Shown: positions 11,569 to 23,182 of the stretch, piece after piece
How the letters are laid out: every line of letters begins with the position of its first letter
Position numbering within the stretch: the stretch's first letter is position 1
Assembly (NCBI GenBank): GCA_035772405.1
Contig: JAYKKM010000263.1
Span: 6,229,501-6,293,500 of the forward strand
DNA from: Chrysogorgia sp. JL179-B06
Lineage: Eukaryota > Cnidaria > Anthozoa > Scleralcyonacea > Chrysogorgiidae
Length of the DNA stretch: 64,000 nucleotides
Direction: 5' to 3'
Program-made: the position numbers and the translations under genes
Notes under the pieces: model-generated
Database searches by the model: none
What the model was told of the DNA's origin: nothing
Seen by the model: only the letters and a program-made list of their open reading frames with translations

Positions 11569-12497
11569 TACGATCGTCCACATTTAGTCCCCCAACTTAT
11601 TTGTGGTGACTTGTGTCGAATAAGTTTTCTCTTTATGTGAACAGGGTATTTTTCTGTTTGAAATGCCGAATGAACATGTCTTTTGGTAGAATCAAAAGGA
11701 CATTGAGAAGGGTCGTGTGCAGGGTCACGGGTTCTATCCTTGAAGATGCATTTTTCGCAACTGGTCCGGTTTGGTTTTAAAATGTATATATTCCAACACT
11801 CGAAATTTTCCTTCACCATATATGCTAAAAATATATTAATACTCCGGTGTTAGCCAGAGTAAAATACTAAAATCGATGCGGTATAGTGTGTCGACGTCAT
11901 TGCCAAGTCACTATGCACTAGAAATACGAATCCGCAATAATCCCTCGCTCGCAACTTCTACCACTACCCCACCCTAGAATTTCTTTCTCCATCCATGGTC
12001 CACAGTGTCAAGACCGCGTATTTGTATTGGGTTCGTCGTACGTAGATTTCTCTCGGCCGATATTTACTCGATTTCAATTCTGAAAACAGATTTGGAATTA
12101 CCGAGTCTAAATACATAACACACGCTTCGTAAAAACCTCTTTTTGTATAAAAAATGCCAATGGCCACGCAGCGTTTCTGGCGAAATATTGTCCGATTCAA
12201 ACGGATCACCCCAAACAACTTTTTACTTCCTTATTGGTCGTACCATGTACGGCTATATATTTATATACAAACTATTCGTGAGAAATGTATACCTGCTGCG
12301 GCGAGATTATCACCCTCGCTTCGCGACCTCGCTTGCGAGGGGATTATACATCTACATCTCAAGTTTCCTACACACTGGCATCAGACGCGATAATCACTCG
12401 AGTAGTGTGGTAAGCTTCGCTTGCCATACAAAACAATTTTGTAGTGATTAAAGTTCAATGAAGTAACTCAAGCTTGTCTTTTTATTTATATATATGT
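11569..12497. other. Non-coding stretch
   Basis: Nothing convincing is coded. Short hypothetical frames exist on both strands but have no recognisable motif. Confidence 0.4.
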
Positions 12498-12705
12498 AGT
12501 AAGAACAAAAGAGACGAACTTTGGTTACTTCATTTGATTTAAACTTTATTTCACTACAGATCTGTTTCGTATGGAAAGCTATAAAGCTTACCACACTCAT
12601 CAGGTGATGAGTGTTGGTAAGCTTTATAGCTTTCCATACGAAACAGATCTGTGGTGAAATACAGTTTAAATGAAGTAACCAAAGTTCGTCTCTTTTGTTC
12701 TTACT
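12498..12705. mobile_element. Near-perfect 208-bp hairpin
   Basis: Two arms of about 104 bp are nearly perfect reverse complements with almost no loop (centre near 12602, CTCATCAGGTGATGAG). The arms begin AGTAAGAACAAAAGAGACGA and end with the complement. Such a structure fits a foldback element or a recent inverted duplication; a transcript would form a long double-stranded stem. Confidence 0.75.
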
Positions 12706-13231
12706 ATTCTGCTATACTTAGGTATTGAGCACTCTATACCTGATATGATTTTGAACCTGACACTTATCTATATATATATATATTTTTTCTATGATGTGAT
12801 AGCTGACGAGAGTGAACTAACTTATTTTCGTTATTTCTCCAAAATTATTTCGAAAAACCAAGTTACGGGCTTATCGTGTCACTAATTTCTCCTTGATATC
12901 TATCGAAGAATTGATGGCAAGCCCACAAACAATCAGACAGCAAAATTTCCTACATCTATATCTAATATCTTAACAGCGATCAGTTGAAGTATGGTAATTT
13001 GTACATCTATAAATATAAAACAATTATTTATTTATTAATATATTTATTTATTACAGGCAAAACAAACAAGAAAGAATCATTGCCTGTAACTTTAAATCAA
13101 CTTATTTTACAAAATACAACCATATTAATTGGAAGATAACATAGCACTATAGTTTAAAAAATAAAGGAAAATGAACAAAATGTAGGATTTTATTCGTTAG
13201 CCTTAGGTTTATTTGTGCAAAAGTTAAGAAC
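12706..13231. other. AT-rich non-coding stretch
   Basis: Simple-sequence TA and TTTA runs (12766-12784, 13027-13060); no gene recognised. Confidence 0.45.
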
Positions 13232-13439
13232 TCAGGAATTTATGGGTCGTAGCTGACTTGGCAGAGCAAGTCTTGCCTTTGGCCAAATATAAAATGCTCC
13301 TTCCATAATTTTACCATCTTCAAAATTATCTGCAATTGCAGGTGTGAGAGAACATGTAGGCAGCAACTTCAACATGCTCACGGCTAAATAACCAGGTTGC
13401 ACAGGCCTACCATGCACAGATGACTGACCAGTTATTTTT
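13232..13439 (-). CDS. Possible terminal exon, unknown protein
   Basis: An open frame on the minus strand ends with a stop at 13232 and encodes a normal-looking protein segment (LTPAIADNFEDGKIMEGAFY) with balanced composition unlike the surrounding AT-rich DNA. No upstream exon could be joined with confidence. It could be an isolated host exon or a transposon fragment. Confidence 0.22.
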
Positions 13440-13557
13440 CCATATGCATGGACTCATCGGTTATCATCAAGTAGGGCGATTAACTGACCTATTAATTAGT
13501 AGAAAAAGTAAGAAAGTCTTTGTGAGCAAATACTTTAACTTATTTAATTCATCTGAG

Positions 13558-13960
13558 TATGGATGTTCGGTATGAGAAAATTCTGGTATCGGTATACCGG
13601 AAAAAATATACCGGTAATACCGGTATTTTGGCCTTGTAAATAGTTGAGTTTTATTGGAACTTCAGAATCATGAAATGGACGAAAAATCCCAAAACATTGA
13701 ACGATTTTATCGCATAGAAGTAGGTTTTGGGGCGAAATCGCGACAACTTTATCACCTAAACACGCTTAAGCGCCAACGACAGTATGCTATAGTTAATATA
13801 ACACCTGTATACCGATAAATACCGATGAATTTCGGCAATACCGAGATACCTCAGTTTTTCGGTATACCGGAAATTTCGGTATATCGGTATGACTAAAAAA
13901 GTCATATCGATGACTTTCAATACCGGTATTTTCGGTATATCGGTATACCGAACATCCCTA
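13558..13960. mobile_element. hAT-type MITE (403 bp) with 8-bp target duplication
   Basis: CATCTGAG occurs immediately left (13550-13557) and right (13961-13968). The ends are inverted: TATGGATGTTCGGTAT on the left and the complement of TAGGGATGTTCGGTAT on the right. Inside, ACCGGTAT-type palindromes are repeated in both arms. An 8-bp duplication with ~16-bp ends is characteristic of hAT elements. There is no ORF, so it is non-autonomous. Confidence 0.85.
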
Positions 13961-13968
13961 CATCTGAG

Positions 13969-14652
13969 TTCAATATGGTAAAATATTTTTTTGAAATCGA
14001 GATTTCAATATTTACGTTTCGCTAAATTTCGCTAAATTATTCTAATACTAAACGAAATTTCTCGCTAATTCCCATATGCTAAAATAATTATTCGCTTCAG
14101 TGTCGGTGAACAACGGTGAATATTTACCTCGACACTATTCACCTCCACTTCGGTGAATAATTGTTCTATGTTTTTGTTTAGGTTTACACAAATTTGGGCA
14201 TCTTCATGATCAAGGAACGCATTGTATTTTTTGTGCAATGAAGCAATTATCCAATAGCGACGTTTTAGTTTAATCGCTCAACCGTGCTGTTTAAATATTA
14301 ATAAACTTAAAACAAAGGATTTGGCGCCTTCATGCTCCTTCCAACATAATTCGTAGTTCGATTCATAGCCCCTTTGACGTTTAGCGGCTTGCAAACTATG
14401 TTTACGTACCATGGGGCTTATTCAGGTTTATAACGTCATGCTGTTGTTCTTACCACCAAGCCTTGTTTTGGGAATTAAGAGAATATGTAAGAGTTAACTA
14501 CAGAGAACCGATGCTTTTAGCTAAAACCGGAGGCTTCGAAGTAATTAACTGACTTATTACACGATTTACAAGGTTTTTACCTTAAGAAACCTGTTTTTGC
14601 GTAATTTTTATTTTATTTGCAAAATAAATTTTATTATTCGAAATAAAGGGTT
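13969..14652. other. Non-coding stretch
   Basis: Contains a short imperfect inverted repeat near 14100-14165 around CGGTGAATA. No gene recognised. Confidence 0.4.
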
Positions 14653-14976
14653 ATGAATAACAAAGAAAACCGCGTCAATTGTGTAATAAATAGCGTTAAA
14701 GTGGTGAGAACAAAAGCATTTCGCCTACCTGAGTTTCATTTATTTCGCCAACCTGGTGGTAAAGTTATGTTTGTTTTGGCAGCTATTTTGCAAGCTGGTG
14801 ACATGGATGGAGTGCAGGGACTTGATGAAACACTAGTAATCGTGTCAGGTGGAGGAAAATTTACAAGGTTGTTTAAGGCTAGAGGATTTGTTTGGTGTGA
14901 ATGCACTTGCTGGGGGAATGTAGGTGCTGGAAAGCCTGTCGGACAGGTTGCTGAATCTGTATTAATTGACTGTTAG
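14653..14976 (+). CDS. Unrecognised 107-aa open frame
   Basis: Opens with ATG and closes at 14974-14976. The composition is plausible for protein (LDETLVIVSGGGKFTRLF) and it is followed at once by an acidic open stretch in another frame to about 15070. No domain recognised; it may be a transposon fragment or chance. Confidence 0.15.
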   Translation: MNNKENRVNCVINSVKVVRTKAFRLPEFHLFRQPGGKVMFVLAAILQAGDMDGVQGLDETLVIVSGGGKFTRLFKARGFVWCECTCWGNVGAGKPVGQVAESVLIDC

Positions 14977-15386
14977 ATGAATACGAAGGCGACGAGGTGG
15001 GTAGTTCTACGTTTGGAGATGCATTGCAAGAAGAAACAGATTCCGTAGCTGAGGAGATTTGGCTAATATAAAGTAAGGATGATGATTGGTTGGAAGAATT
15101 CGCAGAAGGTTCACAGATGTCTGGACAAAATTTCCAAAACCTTTTGCAGCCAAGGAACACAATTTTGAATCGGTAAAAGCTTTAGCACTTCCATCTGTTG
15201 CCCATAACCAAGTTGAAGCATAATTGGACGATTTGTTCTTGTTTTGCTTTCTGGTCATGATTACTACATCATATCCTTTTAGGTTCAGTTGACTTGAGAT
15301 GCCTAGAAAAGTATAAAAAATCACAGGACTGCTGACTGCACACAGGACGAAGTTTTCCTTGACATATTTCGTGAACAAATTTCATG

Positions 15387-15865
15387 TTAAAGGACATTGG
15401 CAACAAAAATTAAGTTTGTCTAATATGAAAGAACTCGTAAAATGATAGAGTAACATCTTTTACAACTTTACCGTATTTTACTTCGTTTGTGAAATATTTC
15501 AGTTTGTTTGATATGTAAATGAGAGATGGTCTCTGACGTCAGGTGTTGGGTAGAGAATTTTCACACATTAAAAAATGTCTTATATCTCAGTGATTGCTAT
15601 GTTTACAACGTTCATTATCATGAGGAGTTATTATACGCACATTTTCAAGTAAATTTGTGGAACAAACGTGAAGATTGAACTAATATGTTAATGAATGAAA
15701 ATTCTCTACCCAACACCTGACGTCACAGACCATCTCTCATTTACATATCAAACAAACTGAAATATTTCACAAACGAAGGAAAATACGGTAAAGTTGTAAA
15801 AGGTGTTACTCTATCATTTTACTAGTTCTTTCATATTAGACAAACTTAATTTCTGGCACATTTAA
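15387..15865. mobile_element. TTAA-flanked MITE with long inverted arms
   Basis: TTAA lies at both edges (15387-15390, 15862-15865). Arms of about 190 bp are inverted copies, with GAAATATTTCAGTTTGTTTG and TGAGAGATGGTCTCTGACGTC-type blocks on both sides. TTAA targets are used by piggyBac and Kolobok transposases. The block TATTTCAGTTTGTTTGATATG is shared with the MITE at 40462-40962, so both belong to one family. Confidence 0.75.
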
Positions 15866-17336
15866 TAATGGTCACATTTTTAATTTGTGCAGGGCTTAAA
15901 ATGTTGTATGCAACAGGGATTTCTATCTGGTCAACATAAAACATCCTACGAAACATAGTTAAAAATGGATAAAGGCTAAAAAAGTTGATGATTTATTCAA
16001 AATGATACTTCATAGACGAATCATAAGCATGTTTCATACGCTATTGTGTATTAACGTTATTCGTCATTCAATATAAATGAAAACAGACAGAACCAGTTTA
16101 TGCGGCGAAATCAAACCGCACTAAAAATTTAGCAAAACGTCTTTGTCTCTCCCACAACAATCCCCAATTATTGGGGGACCCTGCCTCAGTATTATTTAAC
16201 ACTCGCATCAAGTCATTAACAAATCAGTATTTTAAGAGAAAATCGAGGTGAAAGTTGTCGAAATTGTATGCTAATTTTTAAAGATCACATATCCAAACAA
16301 TGTCTCGGTTATGATTTTCCTTTGTGTTTTCCTCATGAATTATTAATGAATTTGAGATAGTAAAATCTAGTAATATTGATTTACTGATCAATAACGTTAC
16401 ACTGTCAGACACTGTATAAATAAAATATTATATGCTATTGAAGAAGTTTATACCATTACTGTTTTGTCTGAAGGACTAAGAATCCCTGGTTATCTTTCAC
16501 GTTACTCTTGTGCATATTTTTTGCATCATCATAATACAAGTTGTAAAAGTAAAGTTCTTTACACTTTTAGACAATTATTTTTCTTTAATAAATTTCTAAC
16601 GGCATTAACGTTAAATTTCAACATTAACTAATTTTAAATGTAATTCCAGCCTCTAATCCACAGATTTCATGTTTATCCTGGATCCTCCATAGGAACACCA
16701 GTTTAAGATCTTCAACAGAAAACTCCATAGGATTAGCAGTTTCCAATGATATTTCAGTAATGTCATCATGTGACCTTATTGATAAATATGACATAGTCTA
16801 AATGTATCTATCACCTGCAAGATATCCGGGTCGTACATGTACTGTATCTCGTGGTTTTTTGAGCATTTAAATGAAAATTTTCATATTTCAATTTCCTAAG
16901 CATGGGACAGAAAGCAACGCACAGAATGCAATGGGACAGAAGTACAGTCATTAATATTGCAACACCCTTATTAAACATACTTGAAAAGTAATACAATTTT
17001 TTCCGGCACATTTCTAACTTCTAAATTTTACTCACAGGCACAAAATACGTACTGTACACCAATGAATTCCATCAAGTATGGTACAGTTTTCCTTTGTAGG
17101 GAATAGTCACTACATGAACACATTTCTGTTCCTTGTTACTAGAATTACTAGCATACTAAACTTGGCAAGGAAAAAGTAACTCAGTCGCCTGGCTTTATCC
17201 TGCATATTTTGTTTTTCTTTGCATATTTATCACTGCACTGCATGGTTACAGTAAAAATGTTGCTCACACTGAAAACACCTAAAAGTATTATTTATGCTGG
17301 TGGACCATTATACATTGCTAAAACACTTCAAAATTC
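15866..17336. other. Non-coding stretch, nothing recognised
   Basis: AT-rich DNA with no supported gene, RNA or repeat structure; several short open frames lack motifs. Confidence 0.4.
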
Positions 17337-17509
17337 AACATACATAGGACAGCATCTTTTCTCTTGTTTTTGATACTGGCTGTTTATTTTCAACTACATC
17401 CTTTGTTTTTCGCTTTGGAAAAGGATTGTTGCATCCTATACAATAATTCCTACGCACATGGTTGGAAAATCCACATTCCCCACAGCACTTTTTACAAGCA
17501 CTACCAGCT
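17337..17509 (-). CDS. Possible C2C2 zinc-ribbon terminal exon
   Basis: On the minus strand, an acceptor-like TTTGCATAG precedes an open frame of about 57 codons holding CKKCCGECGFSNHVRRNYCI followed by GC, a four-Cys zinc-ribbon pattern, then a Lys/Arg-rich tail and stop near 17337. No other exon was joined. It may be the last exon of a gene whose other exons I could not see. Confidence 0.35.
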
Positions 17510-17852
17510 ATGCAAAAGAATATAGAAACAAAGTAATGCTAGTTACACAACATGCAAATGTGATACGCATGCTCACTGGTTGTTACTTGCATATTATATT
17601 TAACAATCAAACAATGAACCAGAGTTTTCTATAATAATATTGTAAATTGTGCAGCTACTGTATTTGCAAAATATTATCATGCTATTTAGAAAATTAACGA
17701 CCTTGTTTCAGTTTATAAAAAACTCTGTAACTGCTTACAATATGATCTACCGGTACTGTAATTAACAATATTTACAAACTATTTTCATAATCAAATGATT
17801 GATTTTTAAATCAGATACATGTATATTACAGTACATGTACACTGTATACAAC

Positions 17853-17868
17853 ACACACACACACACAT
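17853..17868. repeat. (AC)n microsatellite
   Basis: Eight AC repeats. Confidence 0.8.
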
Positions 17869-17959
17869 CGTATGTGAAAATAAAATCACTAAGTCGGCGT
17901 AAGGTTTAAGAGCGCTCAAACTGGCACAAGATAGCACAAGCGACACAGCATTAACCACA

Positions 17960-18411
17960 AACTGAAAGACATAGCTCATGCGGTGAACATCGCAAACCAC
18001 ATAGAACCGATGGCACAGACACAGGCTTTTATTTCGTTAAAAGACTGTGACCATACTAAATGCTGCCTGATAAATTCGGCAAAAAGCTATTTCGGCAAAG
18101 TCAGCAAAACCATCTTGGATAGAATCAACACCGAAATCCGAGTGCAAACCAGTGGCAAAAACTGGTTGAAAAAACTCAATAAACAAAGACAAACACACAT
18201 TTTTATTGTTTGACATTGTAGACTTCTATCCATCTATTTCTGAAACCTTACTTGACCGGGCAATCACATGGGGTAAACAATCACTTCCTTTTCCGACATC
18301 AGGATTATAAAGCATGGACGAAGAGAAATACCACCACATTCGACGTAACAATGGGAAGTTTCGACGGAGCCGAGGTTTGTGAGCTGGTTGGACTCCTTAT
18401 CTTACACTCAC
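17960..18411 (+). pseudogene. Reverse-transcriptase-like retroelement fragment
   Basis: The plus strand reads, across frameshifts, as part of a retroelement RT: a conserved INSAKSYFGKVSKTILDRIN block, then VDFYPSISE, and finally FDVTMGSFDGAEVCELVGL. I associate these blocks with a retroelement family common in invertebrate genomes but cannot name the clade. It stops exactly where the TTGA tail of the minus-strand LINE begins (about 18412), so the LINE inserted into it. Confidence 0.45.
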
Positions 18412-20125
18412 TATCAATCAATCAATCAACTTTATTAATGAGGGTAAACGCATGACAGTGAAACTGATGAACCAGCGGCCCTCCTAACTATAAATACAAA
18501 AATATGTTAGCAGAACAAATGGCTGCGTATAAGCATGCATATATATATATATATATATATAGTAGGAATTCAAGATAAACTATTGGTCCAGTAAAAATTT
18601 AAAATACTTTAAAACAGTCCATATCCTGTAAAATGTCAATATAAAAAGTTCTCAAAGATGTCCTAAAAATGTTTATACTCTTAATGGCTTCAGTTCGTTT
18701 GGCAGCCTGTTCCATAATCTTGACATTCTGACTGAGAATGTCCGTCCACCTTCAGTTTCTCTATTGAAACGTGGACAAACTATGTTTATTGAGCCATAAC
18801 GACTTGATCGATTATGGATATCTGAGTTTGTCCTCAAAGCTTCTTTAATATAAGCCGGGCATTCGCCACAAAGACGTTTGTGTACCAAAACACACATCTG
18901 AATTTTAACTTCACAGAAGAAAGGCAACCACTTTAGTTTTTTGAAGAGCTCGTCACTTTCCGCTCGCATGTCAGCATCTAATAAGACTCTTGCAGCCCGC
19001 TTTTGCAGTCGCAAGACCCTTTCTAAATTCTCACGAGAGCACGCAGACCACACAGTTGAGCCATACATCATCGGTTGTTTAATAATAGCGTTGTAGTAGA
19101 GAATCCTTTGCTCGAGGGGAAGAAAAGCCTTGATCTTTCGTAGCACGCCAATTCGCTGCGACAGCTTGTTGCAAAGAGCGTCGACGTGTTCGTCAAATGT
19201 CAATCTCGTATCTATTTTTAGTCCCAGCAAACTGAAAACATCAACTTGTTCAATAGTAGTGTTGTTTAATTCAATTTGCAAGTCCAAACTTGCCAGCTTT
19301 TTATCTAGCCGTTTTCCCGTAATGAGCATAGATTTCGTCTTTCGTTTAGTGTCATTCGATTTTTTTTTACCAATTTTGTAGTTCATTTATATCCATCTGG
19401 ATGCCATTACTAATAGCTTGAGGTGAAATATTATAATGGTCAGAGTAACTAATTGTAGTATCATCCGCGTATATATCAGCTGTGGAACTCTTCAGAGCAG
19501 TCGGCAAGTCATTAATAAATATCAAAAACAGCACAGGTCCCAATATACTTCCTTGCGGAACGCCGAAATTTACATTTTCAGTCTTAGAATGGCACCCATT
19601 AACGTTTACGTACTGTTTGCGATCGCTCAGAAAACTAATAAATAGAGGAAGATAATCCTCTCCAATACCAAGTACTTTGAGTTTTTGTAATAACAGTTGG
19701 TGATCTATTAGGTCAAACGCTTTCTTATAATCCACAAATAGTTTTTGTCAAGGTCGAATAAAAGTTGGTCTATGAGTCTTACTAACGCTGTTTCATGAGA
19801 GAACGCTTTCCTGAAACCAGACTGGAATTTATGTAGAATGTTATTTTCACTGAGAAATTTGTTCATTGAATGACAGATCAGTTTTTCCAATAGTTTCGAT
19901 AGAATTGGGAGTACAGATATTGGGCGAAAGCATTCTTTTTCATTTCTGCTTCCATTTCCTTTAAAAATCGGTGAAACTTGCTCTCGGGAAGTATTTCTTG
20001 GTCAAGCACAAATTTAGTACTCTTGTGAAAGAGGGTACTATTGCAGGTACGGCAATCTTAAGGATCTTTATACCTATTCCGTCATCACCAGAAGCTTTGT
20101 GGGATGGAACTAGCGAAACGAATGT
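18412..20125 (-). pseudogene. 5'-truncated LINE (CR1/L2/Jockey-like) with TTGA tail
   Basis: On the minus strand from about 20125 to 18673 a LINE reverse transcriptase is readable: SHKASGDDGIGIKILK, AFDLIDHQ, GVPQGSILGPVLFLIFINDL and the catalytic YADD, then the C-terminal region ending with a stop at 18673. A frameshift lies near 19735 and another near 19370-19400. The 3' end is a (TTGA)n tract at 18413-18431. The 5' end is cut in the RT domain, next to the first exon of the 20-30 kb array. Confidence 0.8.
18538..18561. repeat. (AT)n microsatellite
   Basis: About twelve AT repeats, in the 3' untranslated part of the LINE. Confidence 0.8.
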
Positions 20126-20278
20126 TGGTTTTCTTCGAGGAAGACTGCACCACATCAATTATCAGCACTAATAAAGTGAGAAAGATTGTCGGAGGCGGTA
20201 ATAAGCTGCAAGATGGAGCAGTTGTTGTCGTCAACTACGAGAACGTCGATTATGAAGCACTAATTGTTAAATTCCATG
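20104..20278 (+). CDS. First readable exon of a duplicated gene
   Basis: Opens at ATG 20104 (or begins upstream, where LINE sequence has taken over) and ends at a strong donor (CATG/GTAAGA). It encodes a hydrophobic strand with EEDCTTSIIS and then LQDGAVVVVNYENVDYEALI, resembling the small beta-barrel N-termini of some BEN-domain and chromatin proteins; this is only an impression. Its reading phase fits the exon at 20393-20583. This exon is present once, while the next exon is present three times. Confidence 0.45.
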
Positions 20279-20392
20279 GTAAGATGATATGGCGTTAATT
20301 TACTTTATCATTTATGTGTTATTTTTCCACGGTAGGCATGTCTTTAATAACGAGAACGAGGTCTAATACCTTTTATATATTTTTCTTTTAAG

Positions 20393-20583
20393 ACGATCCG
20401 ACCGTGTTAAGTCAATTCGAAATAGAATTCATGAAAACGCAGCAGCTTGGACCACATAACAATGACAACGATAAAGAAAATAACCCTGTTGCCGTTGGGC
20501 CTGTTTCAAAACGACCAAAGTTAACCGACAAAGTCAAAGAGGCTAAACCAAGCAAACAGAAAGATAAGGCAAAGCCAAAAAAG
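20393..20583 (+). CDS. Second exon, array copy 1
   Basis: Bounded by acceptor TTTTAAG and donor AAG/GTAAGA. It encodes a charged segment with SQFEIEFMKTQQLG and a Lys-rich, probably nuclear-targeting tail (SKRPKLTDKVKEAKPSKQK). Its phase matches the first exon. No downstream exon was identified with confidence; an acceptor at 21580 is followed by 62 open codons ending at 21766, conserved in unit 2. Confidence 0.45.
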
Positions 20584-21576
20584 GTAAGATATACATCCAT
20601 GTACTGAATACTGATTACTGAAATATAGTCCAGCTGTTCAGGGTGAATTGTGCGTTTTCGGTTTTGTTTATATACAAGCATGAAACTCAAGTGCTGATGA
20701 CTTTCTGATATAGAGGCAATTTATACAGATTTCTTGATATATAGATAGTTTTTCTTCCAATTTAGCCTTTTATACGTATTAAAGTACTATATTATAAAAA
20801 AGTTTAATTCGAAGTTCACTTTTACTTTTAGCGAATATCATCCATATCAGTAGAAAGTTCGCAAAAAAACATATGAAAGACCATATTCAAGCAATTTGTA
20901 TGATTTTCGAAGCTCGTTTTGAGTTATAGAAGGCTAAGCCCACTAAAAAACAAGCATTTTGCAGGATTTTCTACATTTTTAAGCGTTAATAACTCAAAAT
21001 AGGCTTGGAAAATCGTCCCGCTTGAATGTCCTTCATATAGTTTTTTACAAACTTTCTAAAGATATAGGTGAACTTTGAATTTTCACTTTTTTATGGGTGG
21101 CGTTTTGGCCACGGTGGCGTTTTGGCCAGACGCTCTCATTATAAAGACTTCTGTGAGTATACTATAAAATCATCAGAGAGTACGCAACTTTTCAAAGAGA
21201 GTGCCATGAAACTATGCAGAGGTGAGAGATTTTTACCAGTAAATTGAGTTGAGCAATCCAAGCGAAGGCCGGATGCGACGCAGCTAGGTGGCTCAAAGTG
21301 CTTCAGTTTTGTTTCGAGCGTGGGTCGCGTGGCAAAGCAGGCCAAGTGTTAACAGTGGCAGTGGCAAAACAGGCCAAGACAGGGGACGCAGAACACAGGG
21401 ACTAGGGTGTGCTATAGCCCCCACGTTTTTCACTGATTATTTTTATTTTTATATGTTTGCGTATTTGTCTTAAGCAGCCATGAAGTGTCCTTTTTCTCGT
21501 CTATGGCAATAGCGAGTCTCGGAATAGAAAATTTCATTAATACATTTTTATAAAAATTAATTCTCTTGTTTCTGAA

Positions 21577-21766
21577 ACAGAGCTTGGACGGACGGGACCT
21601 ACACATGGAGTCACGGCGTTTATATCACCATCTAGTAATATATTTTATCTGTGGCACAGGCTTCACATATTCAGACAAAAACAAAACAGAGCAGCATTGT
21701 GAGAATGCAATCGTGCATGAGATGTGGTGGAAAATGCATGTTTGTCGCGAATGGTACTATTTCTAG
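21577..21766 (+). CDS. Possible third exon, array copy 1
   Basis: A TTTCTGAAACAG acceptor-like site is followed by an open frame ending at 21766 (contains MESRRLYHHLVIYFI). The same frame is kept at 28479-28668, but the units are so similar that this is weak support. The Harbinger element inserted just 3' of it. Confidence 0.2.
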
Positions 21767-21772
21767 AGTATG

Positions 21773-21900
21773 GGCCTGTTCAGACTAGGTGCCCGGGCAC
21801 GGTGCCCGGGCACCGGCACTAAAAGCGCGTGTGTTCAGATTCGCGGTGCCCAGGACCGACGTGCGTTCATACTGCGCAGGAATTTCAATTCTCGGAGCTG
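21773..21900. promoter_or_regulatory. Harbinger left terminal/subterminal palindromes
   Basis: GC-rich end with overlapping GTGCCCGGGCAC palindromes, followed by GTGTTCAGATTCGCGGTGCCC. Likely transposase-binding region and, since the transposase gene starts just inside, part of its promoter. Confidence 0.6.
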
Positions 21901-21904
21901 CAAT

Positions 21905-23182
21905 ATGTGTAGAGCTTGCATTTTAGCGTTCTATTTTCAAGCGTGTACATGTTATACTGTTCTTTTGGTACTAGTTATCTTCTTCGGTGAAGAAGCCGCG
22001 AGGAATCGACGAGATAGAGAGATTGTGAATGATATTGTGGGAAGAATCTGCTACGAGTCGATAAGCAAACTACACCAGGTTATTGCTTCTCGACATCCAG
22101 GAAACGTGCGGAATATTTGGCGATTTCCTCGGATTAACAATGTTTTAGAACAGGAGTTCATCAATTTAAGCGAAAGAAGATGGCTTGAGAGCTACAGAGT
22201 CCCCAAAGTCATATTTGAGCAACTTGTTTATTCGATGCAGGAGATTAGATGTGCTACTACAAGAATGCGAAATCCTGTACCTGTAAAAGTTATAGTTGCA
22301 ATGCTGCTCAAACGACTTGGAAAAGGCTTGGACTATCGGGAAATCGGAGACAAATTTGGGTATGGTGCATCCACAGCTTGCGAGAAAGTTAACATGGCAA
22401 TGCGTTTTTTAATAGAAACAAAAATGTACATGATCAGTCGTCTGCAAAATGGTAGAAATCTAGAAGCAATTATGGAAGGATTTCTTGAAAGGTGGAATTT
22501 CCCACAATGCTTGGGTGCTGTGGATGGCACACATATTCCTATTAAAGCCCCCCCGGACCACCACAGTGACTATTTCAACAGAAAATCGTACCATTCAATT
22601 ATTTTGCAAGCAATTTGTGACAGTGAGTGCCGCATAATTGATGTTTTTGCAGGATGGCCAGGACGGTCTCATGATGCCCGTGTTTTTAGTTGCTCAACAA
22701 TTGGTGGTAGAGTTCTCAATTCAATGTTGTTGCCAGGGGAAACCCCATTATCTAGAACCATTAATGGGCAGGTCATTGAGCCATTTCTTGTTGGAGATGC
22801 TGCATATCCTCTTTGTAAACAGCTTATGAAAGATTATACTGGAGCTAATCTTACACCAGAAAAGGGGTACTTCAATTACAGATTGAATCGTGCCCGTATA
22901 CAGATTGAAAGAACATTTGGTCTGTTGAAGGGAAGATGGCGTTGTCTTCTGCGTCCTTTGGAATGCGATCTAGAGAATGTTGTTCATCATGTTATTGCAT
23001 CATGTATACTCCACAATATTTGTGAAGAGGGAAATGCTGACTATATTGAAGAATGGAACAACAGGAATAATGATGAAGTAGCTGACCCACCCTCACTTGG
23101 TCCCCATGGTGATGATGCTGGTCTAGATAATGCTGAACAAATCCGAAGTGTGCTAGTTCAATATGTTGGACACAACCATTAA
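21905..23182 (+). CDS. PIF/Harbinger DDE transposase
   Basis: The open frame continues upstream to 21770, but its first 40 or so residues are a translation of the terminal repeat, so I take ATG 21905 (425 aa) as a likelier start. The DDE_Tnp_4-type nuclease fold is complete: Asp in LGAVDGTHIPI, Asp in FLVGDAAYPL, and Glu in RIQIERTFGLLKGRWR. A helix-turn-helix-like region precedes it (DYREIGDKFGYGASTACEKV). It acts in the nucleus with the Myb-like partner coded at 24241-25988 to excise and insert the element. No damage is visible. Confidence 0.9.
   Translation: MCRACILAFYFQACTCYTVLLVLVIFFGEEAARNRRDREIVNDIVGRICYESISKLHQVIASRHPGNVRNIWRFPRINNVLEQEFINLSERRWLESYRVPKVIFEQLVYSMQEIRCATTRMRNPVPVKVIVAMLLKRLGKGLDYREIGDKFGYGASTACEKVNMAMRFLIETKMYMISRLQNGRNLEAIMEGFLERWNFPQCLGAVDGTHIPIKAPPDHHSDYFNRKSYHSIILQAICDSECRIIDVFAGWPGRSHDARVFSCSTIGGRVLNSMLLPGETPLSRTINGQVIEPFLVGDAAYPLCKQLMKDYTGANLTPEKGYFNYRLNRARIQIERTFGLLKGRWRCLLRPLECDLENVVHHVIASCILHNICEEGNADYIEEWNNRNNDEVADPPSLGPHGDDAGLDNAEQIRSVLVQYVGHNH

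Noticed and set aside
14653..14976. Conventional host gene at 14.65 kb
   Set aside because: Unrecognisable, no splice context; kept only as a low-confidence open frame.
21770..21904. Harbinger transposase start at 21770
   Set aside because: The first part of that frame is a translation of the terminal inverted repeat; an ATG inside the element is likelier.
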